From: Nocardia fluminea
GTDB lineage: Bacteria > Actinomycetota > Actinomycetes > Mycobacteriales > Mycobacteriaceae
Direction: 5' to 3'
DNA: 64,000 bases
Assembly (NCBI RefSeq): GCF_002846365.1
Contig: NZ_PJMW01000002.1
Span: forward strand, 2,170,001 to 2,234,000
Shown: piece by piece, positions 1-8,230 of the stretch
Layout of the letters: the number at the start of each line of letters is the position of its first letter
Numbering within the stretch: position 1 is the first letter of the stretch
Position numbers and translations under genes: made by a program
The notes under the pieces: model-generated
Databases searched by the model: none
Seen by the model: only the letters and a program-made list of their open reading frames with translations
What the model was told of the DNA's origin: nothing

Positions 1-559
1 CGGCGCCCGCCCCCCAGCCGACGGCCGAATTCGGTTGCACGCTCACCGGTCCCGGCATGGGATCGATCGCGGTCACGGTGAGCAGTTCGGTGGTCCAGGC
101 GATCCCGAAGGCACGCGAGAGCGCCTGGGTGGCCGCCGAGGAACTGATGTCGGGTCCGAGATCGCGCGGCAGCAGCGACACCGTGTCACCGACGGTCACC
201 ACCTTGCCGAGCAGCGCCTGGCGCAGGGTGGCCGCCGGAACACTCGCCATCGCGTGCGCCGAGCCGCTCAGTGAGATCTGCCTGGCGCCGAAGACGGTCA
301 CCGGCGCCACGGTCACCGCCGCGTTCTCCCGCAGCCCCACATTCGACAGCGTCACGTCATCGAGCAGCGCCACCCCCGGCGGACTGTCCACGGGTGCCTT
401 CGCCACCACGGCCGCGGTCCTGCGCGCGCCGATCAGCGCGATGCCGTCCCATTCGCGCAGGCCGAGCGCGGTGAGCGTCTCGGGGTGCAGGCGCACCACC
501 CCGCGACGGGCGTCGGCCGCTGAGGGGTTGAGCCGGGCGGTGAGCGAAAGTTCAGCCAC
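1..559 (-). CDS. Cdc48-N-domain AAA ATPase, N-terminal part (runs off window)
   Basis: This is the first ~186 codons of a protein whose 3' end lies outside the window. The frame is open from a GTG at 559 down to base 1. The visible part (begins MAELSLTARLNPS, then RRGVVRLHPETLTALGLREW and LLDDVTLSNVGLRENAAV) matches the double-psi-barrel substrate/adaptor domain of the mycobacterial Rv0435c-type AAA ATPases, which are Cdc48/p97-like unfoldases. The ATPase modules themselves are not in view. In mycobacteria this gene neighbours pssA and psd; here those genes are 6 kb away, so the locus is rearranged but still regional. The GTG start is chosen because the family motif begins directly after it. 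Confidence 0.85.
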   Translation of the reverse strand, partial: MAELSLTARLNPSAADARRGVVRLHPETLTALGLREWDGIALIGARRTAAVVAKAPVDSPPGVALLDDVTLSNVGLRENAAVTVAPVTVFGARQISLSGSAHAMASVPAATLRQALLGKVVTVGDTVSLLPRDLGPDISSSAATQALSRAFGIAWTTELLTVTAIDPMPGPVSVQPNSAVGWGAGA

Positions 560-719
560 CGCCCCATTCTGCCCTTCGCGGCGCGATCAGGAATCGATAG
601 GCCGAACGCAAGGTCAGACGGCCATTCTGACTGACATGACGAACTATCGCCGCCAGTCGGTACGCTGCACCGGACGCGCCGGAGGTGCCGGCGCCGCGAT
701 CTACCGGGGAAAGCAGCAG

Positions 720-1100
720 ATGAACCGAATCTCCCTCGCCGTTCTGGCCGCCGGGGCACTGACCCTGACCTTGGCCGGGTGCGGATCCGGCGACGACTCC
801 GCCGACGCGAGCGGGCTGCGCAAGGGCACCCCGAGCTCCAGCGCGCCCGCCACCACCACAGTGTCCACCTCCAGCTCGGCCCCGACGCCGGCCGCGGCGA
901 GCGCCGACATCACCTGCACCCAGTTCAAGTCGCTCGATCCGGACGGCGAGAAGAAGGCCATCGAGCAGATCCTCGCGGCGCACCCCGGCGGTCCGTTCGA
1001 GGGCAGCCCCAACGTGGCGCTCAGCACCGTGAAGCTGGTCTGCCTCGTCCCGGCCAATGCCGACAAGCCGGTGGCCGACGCCGCCGGGATGAAGCCGTAG
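720..1100 (+). CDS. small secreted lipoprotein, unknown function
   Basis: 126 aa. An N-terminal signal peptide (MNRISLAVLAAGALTLT) ends in a clear lipobox LAGC, so it is predicted to be lipidated at that Cys and held on the outer face of the membrane. A low-complexity Ser/Thr/Pro/Ala linker follows (about residues 35-60), then a ~65-aa domain with two Cys (ITCTQFKSLD and VKLVCLVP) that could form a disulfide. The ATG at 720 follows a GGGGAAAGCAGCAG stretch serving as ribosome site; the frame is open far upstream but that part is antisense to the ATPase. I do not recognise the family. The gene stands alone between two opposite-strand genes. Confidence 0.75.
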   Translation: MNRISLAVLAAGALTLTLAGCGSGDDSADASGLRKGTPSSSAPATTTVSTSSSAPTPAAASADITCTQFKSLDPDGEKKAIEQILAAHPGGPFEGSPNVALSTVKLVCLVPANADKPVADAAGMKP

Positions 1101-1107
1101 CCCTAGC

Positions 1108-1455
1108 TCAGCTCAGCAGCGATTGCCAGTTCGCGGGGACCCGCGCGGCCGGGCCGGGGACGGACTGATCGGTGGGATGGCTGGTCGGCGCGGCGAGTTC
1201 GGGACCATCGCTGTACATCTCGCCGGTGGCGAAGTTGTAGAACCAGTCCTCGCCCGGTTCGTAACTCTGCATGAACGGGTGCGCGGTGGCCTCGAAGTGC
1301 TTCGTCGCGTGCTTGCTGGGGGAGCTGTCGCAGCAGCCCACATGCCCGCACTCCGCGCAGCGGCGCAGGTGTACCCACCAGCCGCCGCTCTCGTCGCACT
1401 CGACGCAACCGGCGCCACTGGGCGCCACGCTCGGATCGATCCCCGCTTCAGTCAT
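1108..1455 (-). CDS. UBP-type zinc finger protein
   Basis: 115 aa. The pattern C17-x2-C20, C33-x2-C36, C41, H49, H53, H59 is that of a zf-UBP (ubiquitin-hydrolase-type) zinc finger, with the family feature EPGEDWFYNF near residues 70-80. Bacterial stand-alone zf-UBP proteins are common in actinobacteria; bacteria lack ubiquitin, so the ligand is unknown. It is the third gene of an operon: its ATG overlaps the 3' end of the histidine-kinase gene by 8 bp, so it is probably translationally coupled to it. The context suggests a regulatory or redox accessory role for the kinase / reductase pair upstream, but that is inference. Confidence 0.85.
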   Translation of the reverse strand: MTEAGIDPSVAPSGAGCVECDESGGWWVHLRRCAECGHVGCCDSSPSKHATKHFEATAHPFMQSYEPGEDWFYNFATGEMYSDGPELAAPTSHPTDQSVPGPAARVPANWQSLLS

Positions 1456-2920
1456 CCTGGCCTCCTGTCATAGGTGTGCTGACATCCTCCGCCGCAGGGT
1501 GCAACGGCAGGCGGACGATGAAGCGCGTGTTGCCGGGTTCCGACTCCACGCGGATATCACCGTTGTGCTTGTTGGCCACGATCCGGAACGAGATGTCGAG
1601 GCCGAGACCGGTGCCGTCGCCGACCGGTTTGGTGGTGAAGAACGGCTCGAAGATCCGGCCGCGCGCCTCGGGCGCGATGCCGGGGCCGGTGTCGCCGATC
1701 TCGATGGCGGCGCAGTCGTTCTCCTTGAAGGTGCGGATCGTCAGGGTGCCCTCGCCGCCCATCGCGTAGACGGCGTTGTCGATCAGGTTGGTCCACACCT
1801 GATTGAGTTCGGCGGCGAAGCAGGGGATCGGCGGCAGCGTGCGGTCGTAGTCCTTCACCACGCGGATGCCGTCGCCGAGTTTGCGATTGAGCATCACCAG
1901 GGTGGAATCGAGCAGTTCGTGCAGGTCGACGACCTGATAAGGGGCCCGATCCATCTGCGAATACTGTTTGGCCGCACCGACGAGCGTGGAGATGCGGGTG
2001 GTCGAGTCGAAGATCTCGTTCATCAGCAACTCGGTCTCGATGGTGTAGTTCAGCCAGCGCACGGCGCCCTCGAACACCGGCGCCTGGCACGCTTCCAGCG
2101 TCGCGTGCACGCCCTCCAGCCAGTCGGTGTCCAGACCCGCCTGCACGAAGGTCGGCGCCAGATTCCAGCCGTCGGCGATGCCGCGCTCGGCGAACCAGTC
2201 CGCCAGCGCGTCCTCGCGATCGGCGGCTTCCAGCGGGCTGAGGTCCGGGGCCTTGGCGACCTGGTCGGCGGCCTGCTCCTGCATCTCGACGAGCTTGACC
2301 AGCGCGTCGGCCGGGAACTTGCCCTCGGCCATCATCTTGAGCTTGTGCCGCATCCCGGCCACGCGTTCGCGGAGGCCGGAGGTGGCGCGCACCGCGGCGG
2401 CGGCCGGATTGTTGAGCTCGTGGGTGAGCCCGGCCGAGAGCGAACCGAGGGCGAGCAGCCGTTCGCGTTCGGCGATCCGCTGGTTCGACTTCTGCCCGCC
2501 GAAGAACGCGCCCTCGAGCAGGTGCACGGCCATCGGGAACCACTCGTGCATGATCCGGGAGAAATCGGCCGCGTCCATCACCAGGAACCGGGAGCGGCGC
2601 AGCACGTACATGGAGCCGTTGTAGTCCTGGTTCGTCCGGTCGCCCAGATAAGCCATCCAGGCGCCCGCGTACACCCCGCGATGGTCGGTGCGGTTGATCT
2701 CGATCTCCATGCCGCCGGACAGTTTGGTCAGCCGGACCTCGCCGTCGATCAGCACGTAGAAACAGGTGGCGGGTTCACCCTCGCGGAACACCGGGCCCGG
2801 GTCGACGTACTCGATGCGCCCGATGGCGCACAGTTCGGCGAGTTGGGAGTCGTCGAGCTTCTCGAACAGGAACAGGGTGCGCAGTTCTTCCGGATCGCAG
2901 ATCATCGAGTCCTCACTCAC
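1448..2920 (-). CDS. sensor histidine kinase with N-terminal cyclic-nucleotide-binding domain
   Basis: 490 aa, no membrane segment, so cytoplasmic. Residues ~15-125 form a Crp/cNMP-binding beta-barrel (FREGEPATCFYVLIDGEV). The phospho-acceptor helix has LTHELNNP with H167. The HATPase_c domain has the N box (NQVWTNLIDNAVYAM, ~373-387), G1 (GDTGPGIA, ~409-416), F box (FEPFFTT) and G2 (GDGTGLGLDI, ~434-443). Residues ~185-300 are a helical insert between H box and ATPase. The GTG start overlaps the stop of the upstream response-regulator gene (GTGA), so the two are coupled and the upstream fused receiver is the obvious phosphorylation partner. The signal bound by the cNMP fold is unknown. Confidence 0.9.
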   Translation of the reverse strand: MSEDSMICDPEELRTLFLFEKLDDSQLAELCAIGRIEYVDPGPVFREGEPATCFYVLIDGEVRLTKLSGGMEIEINRTDHRGVYAGAWMAYLGDRTNQDYNGSMYVLRRSRFLVMDAADFSRIMHEWFPMAVHLLEGAFFGGQKSNQRIAERERLLALGSLSAGLTHELNNPAAAAVRATSGLRERVAGMRHKLKMMAEGKFPADALVKLVEMQEQAADQVAKAPDLSPLEAADREDALADWFAERGIADGWNLAPTFVQAGLDTDWLEGVHATLEACQAPVFEGAVRWLNYTIETELLMNEIFDSTTRISTLVGAAKQYSQMDRAPYQVVDLHELLDSTLVMLNRKLGDGIRVVKDYDRTLPPIPCFAAELNQVWTNLIDNAVYAMGGEGTLTIRTFKENDCAAIEIGDTGPGIAPEARGRIFEPFFTTKPVGDGTGLGLDISFRIVANKHNGDIRVESEPGNTRFIVRLPLHPAAEDVSTPMTGGQDD

Positions 2921-4584
2921 GCCAGATACCGGTGGACGAGCATGACCGCCATCGCTCCCTCGCCGACCGCCGACGCGACCCGCTTGGCGGATTCGGCGTG
3001 CACGTCGCCCGCGACGAACACGCCGGGAACGCTGGTCTCGAGGTGCTGCGGTGGACGCGGCAGTTCCCAGCCCGGTGGTCGCGCGCCGTCGATCATCAGG
3101 TCGGGTCCGGCCAGCACGTATCCGGCGGCGTCGCGGGTGACGACCCCGTCGAGCCAGCCGGTCTGTGGCGCGGCGCCGATGAACAGGAACAGCCGTTGCG
3201 CGTCGACCTTGTCCTCGGTGCCGGTGCTGTTGTCGCGCAGGATGATCCGTTCCAGGTGCGTGTCACCGTCGGCCCCGACCACCTCGGTCTCGGTGTGCAC
3301 GACGATGTTGTCGATGTTGCCGATCTGCTGGACGAGATAGTGCGACATCGACCGGTCGAGCGAGTCGCCGCGAACAACCAGGTGCACGCGACGGGCGTTG
3401 CGGGACAGGAAGACCGCCGCCTGCCCGGCGGAATTGGCTCCGCCGACGATGTAGACCTCCTGCTCGGCGCACTCGGCCGCCTCGGTCATCGCGGAGCCGT
3501 AATACACACCGCGCCCGGTGAATTCGTCGACACCCGGCGCCGGATGACGGCGATAGTCCACGCCAGTGGCGATCAGAACCGTATGCGCGCAGAGCTTTCC
3601 ACCGTCGGCGAACCGCACCGTGCGCGCCGACCCGTTGATCTCGAGTGCGACCACATCGCGCGTGGTGATGATCTCCGCACCGAACTTCGCCGCCTGCCGC
3701 CGCGCCCGATCCGCCAGCTGTGACCCCGAGACCCCGTCGGGAAAACCGAGATAGTTCTCGATCCGCGAGCTCTGCCCCGCCTGTCCGCCGGTGGCCGTGC
3801 GCTCGACCAGCACCGTGCGCAATCCCTCCGACGCGCCGTAGACCGCCGCGCCGAGCCCGGCCGGTCCGCCGCCGACCACGATCAGATCGTAGAAGTCACC
3901 GCTGGGTTCCACGGTGAGGCCGACGTTCTCGGCGAGCTCGCTGTCGGTCGGCTGGATCAGCGCGGTGCCCGCGTCCGTGATCACCACCGGACAGTTCAGC
4001 GGATCGGCGCCCGCCGCCTCCAGCAACCGGGTGCCCTCCGGCTCGTCGACCGGGTACCACCGGTACGGCAACTGGTTGCGCGCCAAGAACTCTCGCACCT
4101 GTGAAGACCGCGGCGACCATCGATCGCCGACGACCTTGGTCTCGTACACCGGGCGCTGCTCGGCGCTGCGCCACACCTCGAGCAGCCCGTCGAGCACCGG
4201 GTACAGCTTCTCCTCCGGCGGGTCCCACGGCTTGAGCAGATAGTGGTCGAGATCGATGACGTTGATCGCGTTGATCGCGGCGTCGGTGTCGGCGTAGGCG
4301 GTGAGCAGCACCCGGCGCGCGTACGGGTGCAGGTCCATCGCCTGCTCGAGGAATTCGATCCCGTCCATGCCGGGCATCCGGTAGTCGGCGATCAGTACGG
4401 CGACGGGTTGCCCGCGCAGTTTCATCTCCCGCAGCGCCTCGAGCGCTTGCGGTCCCGATTCGGCCCGCAGAATCCGATAATCGGCGCCGTAGCGACGGCG
4501 CAGGTCGCGCACCACGGCGCGTGATACGCCGGGATCGTCGTCAACGCTCAGAATGGCCGGTTTGGTTACCGAGGGAGTGCTCAC
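2917..4584 (-). CDS. response regulator fused to thioredoxin-reductase-like FAD oxidoreductase
   Basis: 555 aa in three parts. Residues 1-125 are a receiver domain (D15-D17 acidic pocket, phospho-acceptor D67 in LIADYRMPGMDG, T95, K118). Residues ~150-215 resemble a glutaredoxin fold but with SPRSSQ where a CxxC would be. Residues ~230-555 are a class II thioredoxin-reductase fold with FAD motif GGGPAGLG (238-245) and NADPH motif GGANSAGQ (381-388). The redox CxxC of thioredoxin reductase is absent: the aligned stretch reads GRGVYYGSAMTE. It heads an operon with the kinase and the UBP protein. The architecture is known from other bacteria, usually annotated as fused response regulator/thioredoxin-disulfide reductase; the missing cysteines argue against that catalytic name here. 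Confidence 0.88.
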   Translation of the reverse strand: MSTPSVTKPAILSVDDDPGVSRAVVRDLRRRYGADYRILRAESGPQALEALREMKLRGQPVAVLIADYRMPGMDGIEFLEQAMDLHPYARRVLLTAYADTDAAINAINVIDLDHYLLKPWDPPEEKLYPVLDGLLEVWRSAEQRPVYETKVVGDRWSPRSSQVREFLARNQLPYRWYPVDEPEGTRLLEAAGADPLNCPVVITDAGTALIQPTDSELAENVGLTVEPSGDFYDLIVVGGGPAGLGAAVYGASEGLRTVLVERTATGGQAGQSSRIENYLGFPDGVSGSQLADRARRQAAKFGAEIITTRDVVALEINGSARTVRFADGGKLCAHTVLIATGVDYRRHPAPGVDEFTGRGVYYGSAMTEAAECAEQEVYIVGGANSAGQAAVFLSRNARRVHLVVRGDSLDRSMSHYLVQQIGNIDNIVVHTETEVVGADGDTHLERIILRDNSTGTEDKVDAQRLFLFIGAAPQTGWLDGVVTRDAAGYVLAGPDLMIDGARPPGWELPRPPQHLETSVPGVFVAGDVHAESAKRVASAVGEGAMAVMLVHRYLA

Positions 4585-4617
4585 CCGATCGAGTATCCCC
4601 CTGCTGCGAGGTAGCCG

Positions 4618-4809
4618 TCAGAGCTGGTGGTGCAGGACGAGGTCGAGTTCACTCGGGGTGAGGAGACGTTCGAGGCGTTCCTCGCGTTTGAGACGGGTGC
4701 CGCGAGGCACGAACGCGCTGGGGAGCGCGAAGGCGTCGTCCGGTCCGCTGCTCGGCAGGAGCGGGACCTCATTGATGTGCCTGCGTGGCAGGAGTGAGCG
4801 CAGTTTCAC
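4618..4809 (-). CDS. hypothetical small protein (63 aa)
   Basis: 63 aa from a GTG at 4809 preceded by a good Shine-Dalgarno (GAGGTGAT, about 6 nt upstream), which is the main reason to believe it. It is basic at the N terminus (MKLRSLLPRRH) and ends in LTPSELDLVLHHQL, a likely amphipathic helix. No signal peptide, membrane segment or known domain is seen. It lies between fabH and the redox/signalling operon on the same strand, 33 bp before the latter. I do not recognise a family; it could be a spurious frame. Confidence 0.45.
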   Translation of the reverse strand: MKLRSLLPRRHINEVPLLPSSGPDDAFALPSAFVPRGTRLKREERLERLLTPSELDLVLHHQL

Positions 4810-4947
4810 GGCCGATCACCTCGGGTTGACGACTTCGAACGTGGGAGGCTGAGCTTCGTCGATCAGCGAACGTCGGTAGCGAAAAGTTTGCCAGCATGTC
4901 CGAGTTGGTGCAAGCGGGACAGGGTGGACACGGCGAGCCAACCGGTC

Positions 4948-4973
4948 GGTGGCCTGCTTCGGCGCAGGCCACC
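4948..4973 (-). terminator. hairpin downstream of fabH
   Basis: Perfect 10-bp stem GGTGGCCTGC / GCAGGCCACC with a 6-nt TTCGGC loop, starting 28 bp after the fabH stop. No long U tract follows, as is usual for actinobacterial terminators. Confidence 0.6.
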
Positions 4974-5000
4974 CCGGTTTCGCGAGAATTTGCTGAACGG

Positions 5001-6026
5001 CTATTTCCAGGCGGGCATGGCGACGACCTGTGCCGCGTAGGACAACCCGGCGCCGAAGGCGATCAGCAGCGCGGTGTCACCCGGCTTCGACTCGCCCTTG
5101 CGCAGCAGCGCCTCCATCGCGAGGGGGATCGATGCTGCCGAGGTGTTGCCGGAGTCCTCGATGTCGTTGGCGAGCGCGCAGTGCTCCGGTAGCTCGAGCA
5201 CCCTGGCCATGATCTCGATGATCCGGCCGTTGGCCTGGTGCGGGATCATCGCGTCGAGGTCGCCGGTGGTCAGGCCCGCGCGGTCGATCGCGTCGCGGCA
5301 CACCTTCTCCAGCGAGTGCGCGGCCCAGCGGAACACCGCGGTGCCCTCCATCGTGAGGTAGGGGCGCACCGCGTCGGTGCCCTTCTCCTCGATCTCGTCG
5401 AAGAACTCCACCCAGTCCTTGGTCTGGCGGATGGCGTGGTGCTGGGTGCCGTCCGAGCCCCACACGGTCGGCCCGATGCCCTGTTCGTCGGACGGGCCGA
5501 CGATGACCGCGCCCGCGCCGTCGGCGAACAGGAAAGCTGTCGCGCGGTCGGTGAAGTCGATGGTGACGCTGAGTTTTTCGACGCCGATCACCAGTACGTG
5601 TTTGGAGGTGCCCGCGCGCACCAGGTCCGATGCCATGCCCAGCGCGTGACAGAACCCGGCGCAGCCCGCCGAGATGTCGAAGGCGGCCGAGCCGGTCATG
5701 CCCAGCTCGGTGGCGATGCGCGGGCCGATTGCCGGGGTGAGCACCAGGTGGGTCGACGTCGCCACGATGACGCAGTCGATCTGGTCGACCTCCACCCCGG
5801 CGGCGGCGATCGCGTCGCGGGCCGCGGCGACGCTCATCGATTGGATGGTTTCCTCGTCGGAGGCGAAGCGCCTGGTGTTGATGCCGGACCGGGTGCGGAT
5901 CCACTCGTCGCTCGAGTCGATCGGCCCCGCTACCTCGTCGTTGGTGACCACCCGAGCCGGGCGGTAGACGCCCAATCCGAGGATCGCGGTGTGCTCAGTA
6001 CCCGTTGTCTGGGCGATTCGAGCCAT
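5001..6026 (-). CDS. fabH: beta-ketoacyl-ACP synthase III
   Basis: 341 aa, full length for FabH. It carries the thiolase-fold Cys-His-Asn triad: C122 in ISAGCAGFCHALG, H263 in IPHQANGR, N294 in DSGNTSAAS. It condenses an acyl-CoA primer with malonyl-ACP; in mycolic-acid bacteria FabH can link type I and type II fatty-acid synthesis by extending long acyl-CoAs from FAS-I. The primer length preferred here cannot be read from sequence. It is followed by its own hairpin and preceded by a 233-bp divergent spacer toward the stress membrane protein. The downstream 63-aa gene is on the same strand but 191 bp away. Confidence 0.92.
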   Translation of the reverse strand: MARIAQTTGTEHTAILGLGVYRPARVVTNDEVAGPIDSSDEWIRTRSGINTRRFASDEETIQSMSVAAARDAIAAAGVEVDQIDCVIVATSTHLVLTPAIGPRIATELGMTGSAAFDISAGCAGFCHALGMASDLVRAGTSKHVLVIGVEKLSVTIDFTDRATAFLFADGAGAVIVGPSDEQGIGPTVWGSDGTQHHAIRQTKDWVEFFDEIEEKGTDAVRPYLTMEGTAVFRWAAHSLEKVCRDAIDRAGLTTGDLDAMIPHQANGRIIEIMARVLELPEHCALANDIEDSGNTSAASIPLAMEALLRKGESKPGDTALLIAFGAGLSYAAQVVAMPAWK

Positions 6027-6185
6027 TGTGCGTCTCCTATGTACCTGTCAACCTGCGGCAGCACCGCTGGGTGTACCCGAAGCATCGAAATCTGTCCCTC
6101 ATCGCCCGTGACCCGTGCGTGGACACCATGTGAACGCTCAGACATGAGGCTTCCTCATATTAGCGCCTCATGATCAGAGTGTCGA

Positions 6186-6212
6186 TTGTCACAAGGGAGC
6201 CGGGGGTATCTT
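6186..6212 (+). promoter_or_regulatory. possible promoter of the GlsB-family gene
   Basis: TTGTCA (6186-6191) and TATCTT (6207-6212) are spaced 15 bp, a little short. TTGTCAC and GTGACAA also form arms of an imperfect dyad around the element. The rest of the 6027-6259 spacer shows ATGAGGC...GCCTCAT arms near 6144-6171 but no gene. Confidence 0.3.
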
Positions 6213-6259
6213 GGTGACAAGGCGATTGCTCGCCGACCCTTCGAGGGATCGAGGACAGC

Positions 6260-6532
6260 ATGCTCGGACTCGGCATCATCAGTTGGATCATCATCGGCGG
6301 TCTCGCCGGTTGGATAGCGAGCAAGTTCATGAAGACCGACGCACAGCAGGGCATCCTGCTCAACATCGTCGTCGGGATCATCGGCGGTCTACTCGGCGGC
6401 TTCGTGCTGAGTCTGTTCGGCGTCGATGTCGAGGGCGCGGGCTGGATTTTCAGCTTCATCACCTGCCTGGTGGGCGCCTGCGTGTTGTTGTACCTGGTGA
6501 AGCTGTTCACCGGGCGTAAATCCGTTCACTGA
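6260..6532 (+). CDS. GlsB/YeaQ/YmgE family stress-response membrane protein
   Basis: 90 aa, almost entirely membrane: three helices (residues ~3-20, ~30-55, ~62-82) rich in Gly (GGLAGWIASKFM, IIGGLLGGFV), the signature of the transglycosylase-associated / YeaQ family. These proteins sit in the cytoplasmic membrane and are often induced by stress; their molecular activity is unknown. ATG is preceded by GAGGATCGAGGACAGC. It precedes psd by 70 bp on the same strand and may or may not be co-transcribed. Confidence 0.88.
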   Translation: MLGLGIISWIIIGGLAGWIASKFMKTDAQQGILLNIVVGIIGGLLGGFVLSLFGVDVEGAGWIFSFITCLVGACVLLYLVKLFTGRKSVH

Positions 6533-6602
6533 CCACAGGTGCTTGCCCCGGGCTTCCCGTAAGGTGTGATCGCTTGTAGTCATCACACGAAAGAGGGAGC
6601 CC

Positions 6603-7316
6603 GTGGCACGCCGCCCCACCCCGCCCGGCACGCCCGATACCACCGGCGTCGGACATGTCGTCGACTTGGTGCGGGCCGCTGTACCTCCGCTTCATCCAGC
6701 CGGACTGCCGTTCGTGGCGGTGCCGTTGGCGGTCGCGGTCATCGGCGGACGCAACAAATGGGTACGCCGGGCCGGTCTGGCCTCGGCCGCCGCCTGTGCT
6801 GCCTTCTTCCGGCACCCGCATCGCGTGCCGCCGAACCGGGCGGGCATCGTGGTCGCGCCCGCCGACGGTGAAGTGGCGCTGGTCGACACCGCGGTACCGC
6901 CCGTCGAGCTCGGGCTCGGCGACCAGCCGTTGCCGCGTGTCAGCATCTTCCTGTCGGTGCTCGATGTGCACGTGCAGCGCGTTCCGGTGTCCGGAACCGT
7001 GCGCGAGGTACTGCATCAGCCGGGCAAATTCCTTTCGGCCGATCTGCCGGAGGCCTCCGACGCCAACGAGCGCAACAGCATGGTGATCGACACCGCCGCC
7101 GGCTTGCAGGTCGTCGTGGTGCAGATCGCCGGACTGCTGGCTCGGCGCATCGTCTGCGATGCCCGCGTCGGCGACCTGCTCACCATCGGTGACACCTACG
7201 GCCTGATCCGGTTCGGGTCCCGCGTCGACACGTACTTCCCCGTCGGCACCGAACTGCTGGTGGCCCCCGGACAGCGCACGATCGGGGCCGAAACAGTCCT
7301 GGCTGTGCTGGGATGA
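6603..7316 (+). CDS. psd: phosphatidylserine decarboxylase proenzyme
   Basis: 237 aa, the short (archaetidylserine/PSD-A) type. It converts phosphatidylserine to phosphatidylethanolamine. The pro-protein self-cleaves at a Gly-Ser bond to make the pyruvoyl group; here this is G205-S206 in LIRFGSRVD, with the substrate-side stretch [13 protein letters not shown] (~116-128) conserved. There is a hydrophobic N-terminal segment (~37-47 and ~57-68) for membrane association. GTG start after GAAAGAGGGAGCCC. The stop overlaps the pssA start by 4 bp (ATGA), so the decarboxylase and the synthase that makes its substrate are coupled. Confidence 0.95.
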   Translation: MARRPTPPGTPDTTGVGHVVDLVRAAVPPLHPAGLPFVAVPLAVAVIGGRNKWVRRAGLASAAACAAFFRHPHRVPPNRAGIVVAPADGEVALVDTAVPPVELGLGDQPLPRVSIFLSVLDVHVQRVPVSGTVREVLHQPGKFLSADLPEASDANERNSMVIDTAAGLQVVVVQIAGLLARRIVCDARVGDLLTIGDTYGLIRFGSRVDTYFPVGTELLVAPGQRTIGAETVLAVLG

Positions 7317-8194
7317 TCGAGCAGGCTCGCACAGCACCGCGCAAACGACCACGCTCGGTGCGATTGCTGCCGAGCGTCGTCACCATTCTCGCGCTGTGTG
7401 CCGGCCTGTCGGCGGTGAAGTTCGGGCTCGACGGTGAACTCGGGATCGCGCTGGCGATGGTCGGAGCCGCCGCCGTGCTCGACACGCTCGACGGGCGGCT
7501 CGCGCGCATGCTCGACGCCACCAGCAAGATGGGCGCCGAACTCGATTCGCTGTCGGACGCCATTTCCTTCGGTGTCGCGCCCGCGCTGGTCATCTATGTG
7601 ACCCTGCTCGACGGCAACAGCGCGGGCTGGATCGTCGCGCTGCTGTTCGCCGTGAGCCTGGTCTTACGCCTCGCGCGCTTCAACACCCTGCTCGACGACG
7701 ATTCCCGGCCCAACTGGGCGCGTGAGTACTTCGTCGGCGTCCCCGCGCCCGCCGGAGCGCTGATCGCGCTGGTGCCGATCGCGTTGAAGGTGCAGTTCGG
7801 CGACGGCTGGTGGGACAGTTTCGCATTCGTCGCCGCCTGGACGGTCTTCGCCGCCCTGCTGTGCGTGAGCACGATCCCGACCCTGGCGATGAAGTCGGTG
7901 TCGGTCGCTCCCCAGGCCGCGGCAGGACTGCTGGTGCTCACTGCCCTGGCCGCCGCGCTGCTGGTGACGTATCCGATCGTGCTGCTGCTGATCCTGGTCG
8001 CGCTCTACCTCGCGCACATCCCGTTCGCCTGGCGCTCCGCCCGCTGGGTGGCCGCGCGGCCGGAGACCTGGCAGCACAAGCCCGCGGAGCGGCGCGCGCA
8101 GCGGCGGGCACAGCGGCGGATGCCCGCGATCCGCCGACCGGCGATCCGTGGATCGGCGCGCCTGCGTCTGCGTCGTCCGCGCAACGACGACTGA
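7313..8194 (+). CDS. pssA: CDP-diacylglycerol--serine O-phosphatidyltransferase
   Basis: 293 aa integral membrane enzyme making phosphatidylserine from CDP-diacylglycerol and serine. The CDP-alcohol phosphotransferase signature D-G-x2-A-R-x8-G-x3-D-x3-D is complete (D60, G61, A64, R65, G74, D78, D82). About six to eight hydrophobic segments follow. The C terminus (~245-293) is a strongly basic tail ([17 protein letters not shown]), likely lying on the membrane surface. Coupled to psd by a 4-bp overlap. Confidence 0.95.
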   Translation: MIEQARTAPRKRPRSVRLLPSVVTILALCAGLSAVKFGLDGELGIALAMVGAAAVLDTLDGRLARMLDATSKMGAELDSLSDAISFGVAPALVIYVTLLDGNSAGWIVALLFAVSLVLRLARFNTLLDDDSRPNWAREYFVGVPAPAGALIALVPIALKVQFGDGWWDSFAFVAAWTVFAALLCVSTIPTLAMKSVSVAPQAAAGLLVLTALAAALLVTYPIVLLLILVALYLAHIPFAWRSARWVAARPETWQHKPAERRAQRRAQRRMPAIRRPAIRGSARLRLRRPRNDD

Positions 8195-8230
8195 ACAGGC
8201 CATACGACCCCCGCGACTGGACGTTTCGAC

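Noticed and set aside
1271..3340. Long + strand open frame of 689 codons opposite the kinase/reductase operon
   Set aside because: Antisense to three genes with clear domain motifs; composition is His/Arg/Gly-rich with no family sense. High GC makes such shadows common.
6027..6259. Extra ORF or riboswitch between fabH and the stress membrane protein
   Set aside because: Only weak dyads (ATGAGGC/GCCTCAT; TTGTCAC/GTGACAA) seen; no structure I can assign to a known riboswitch.
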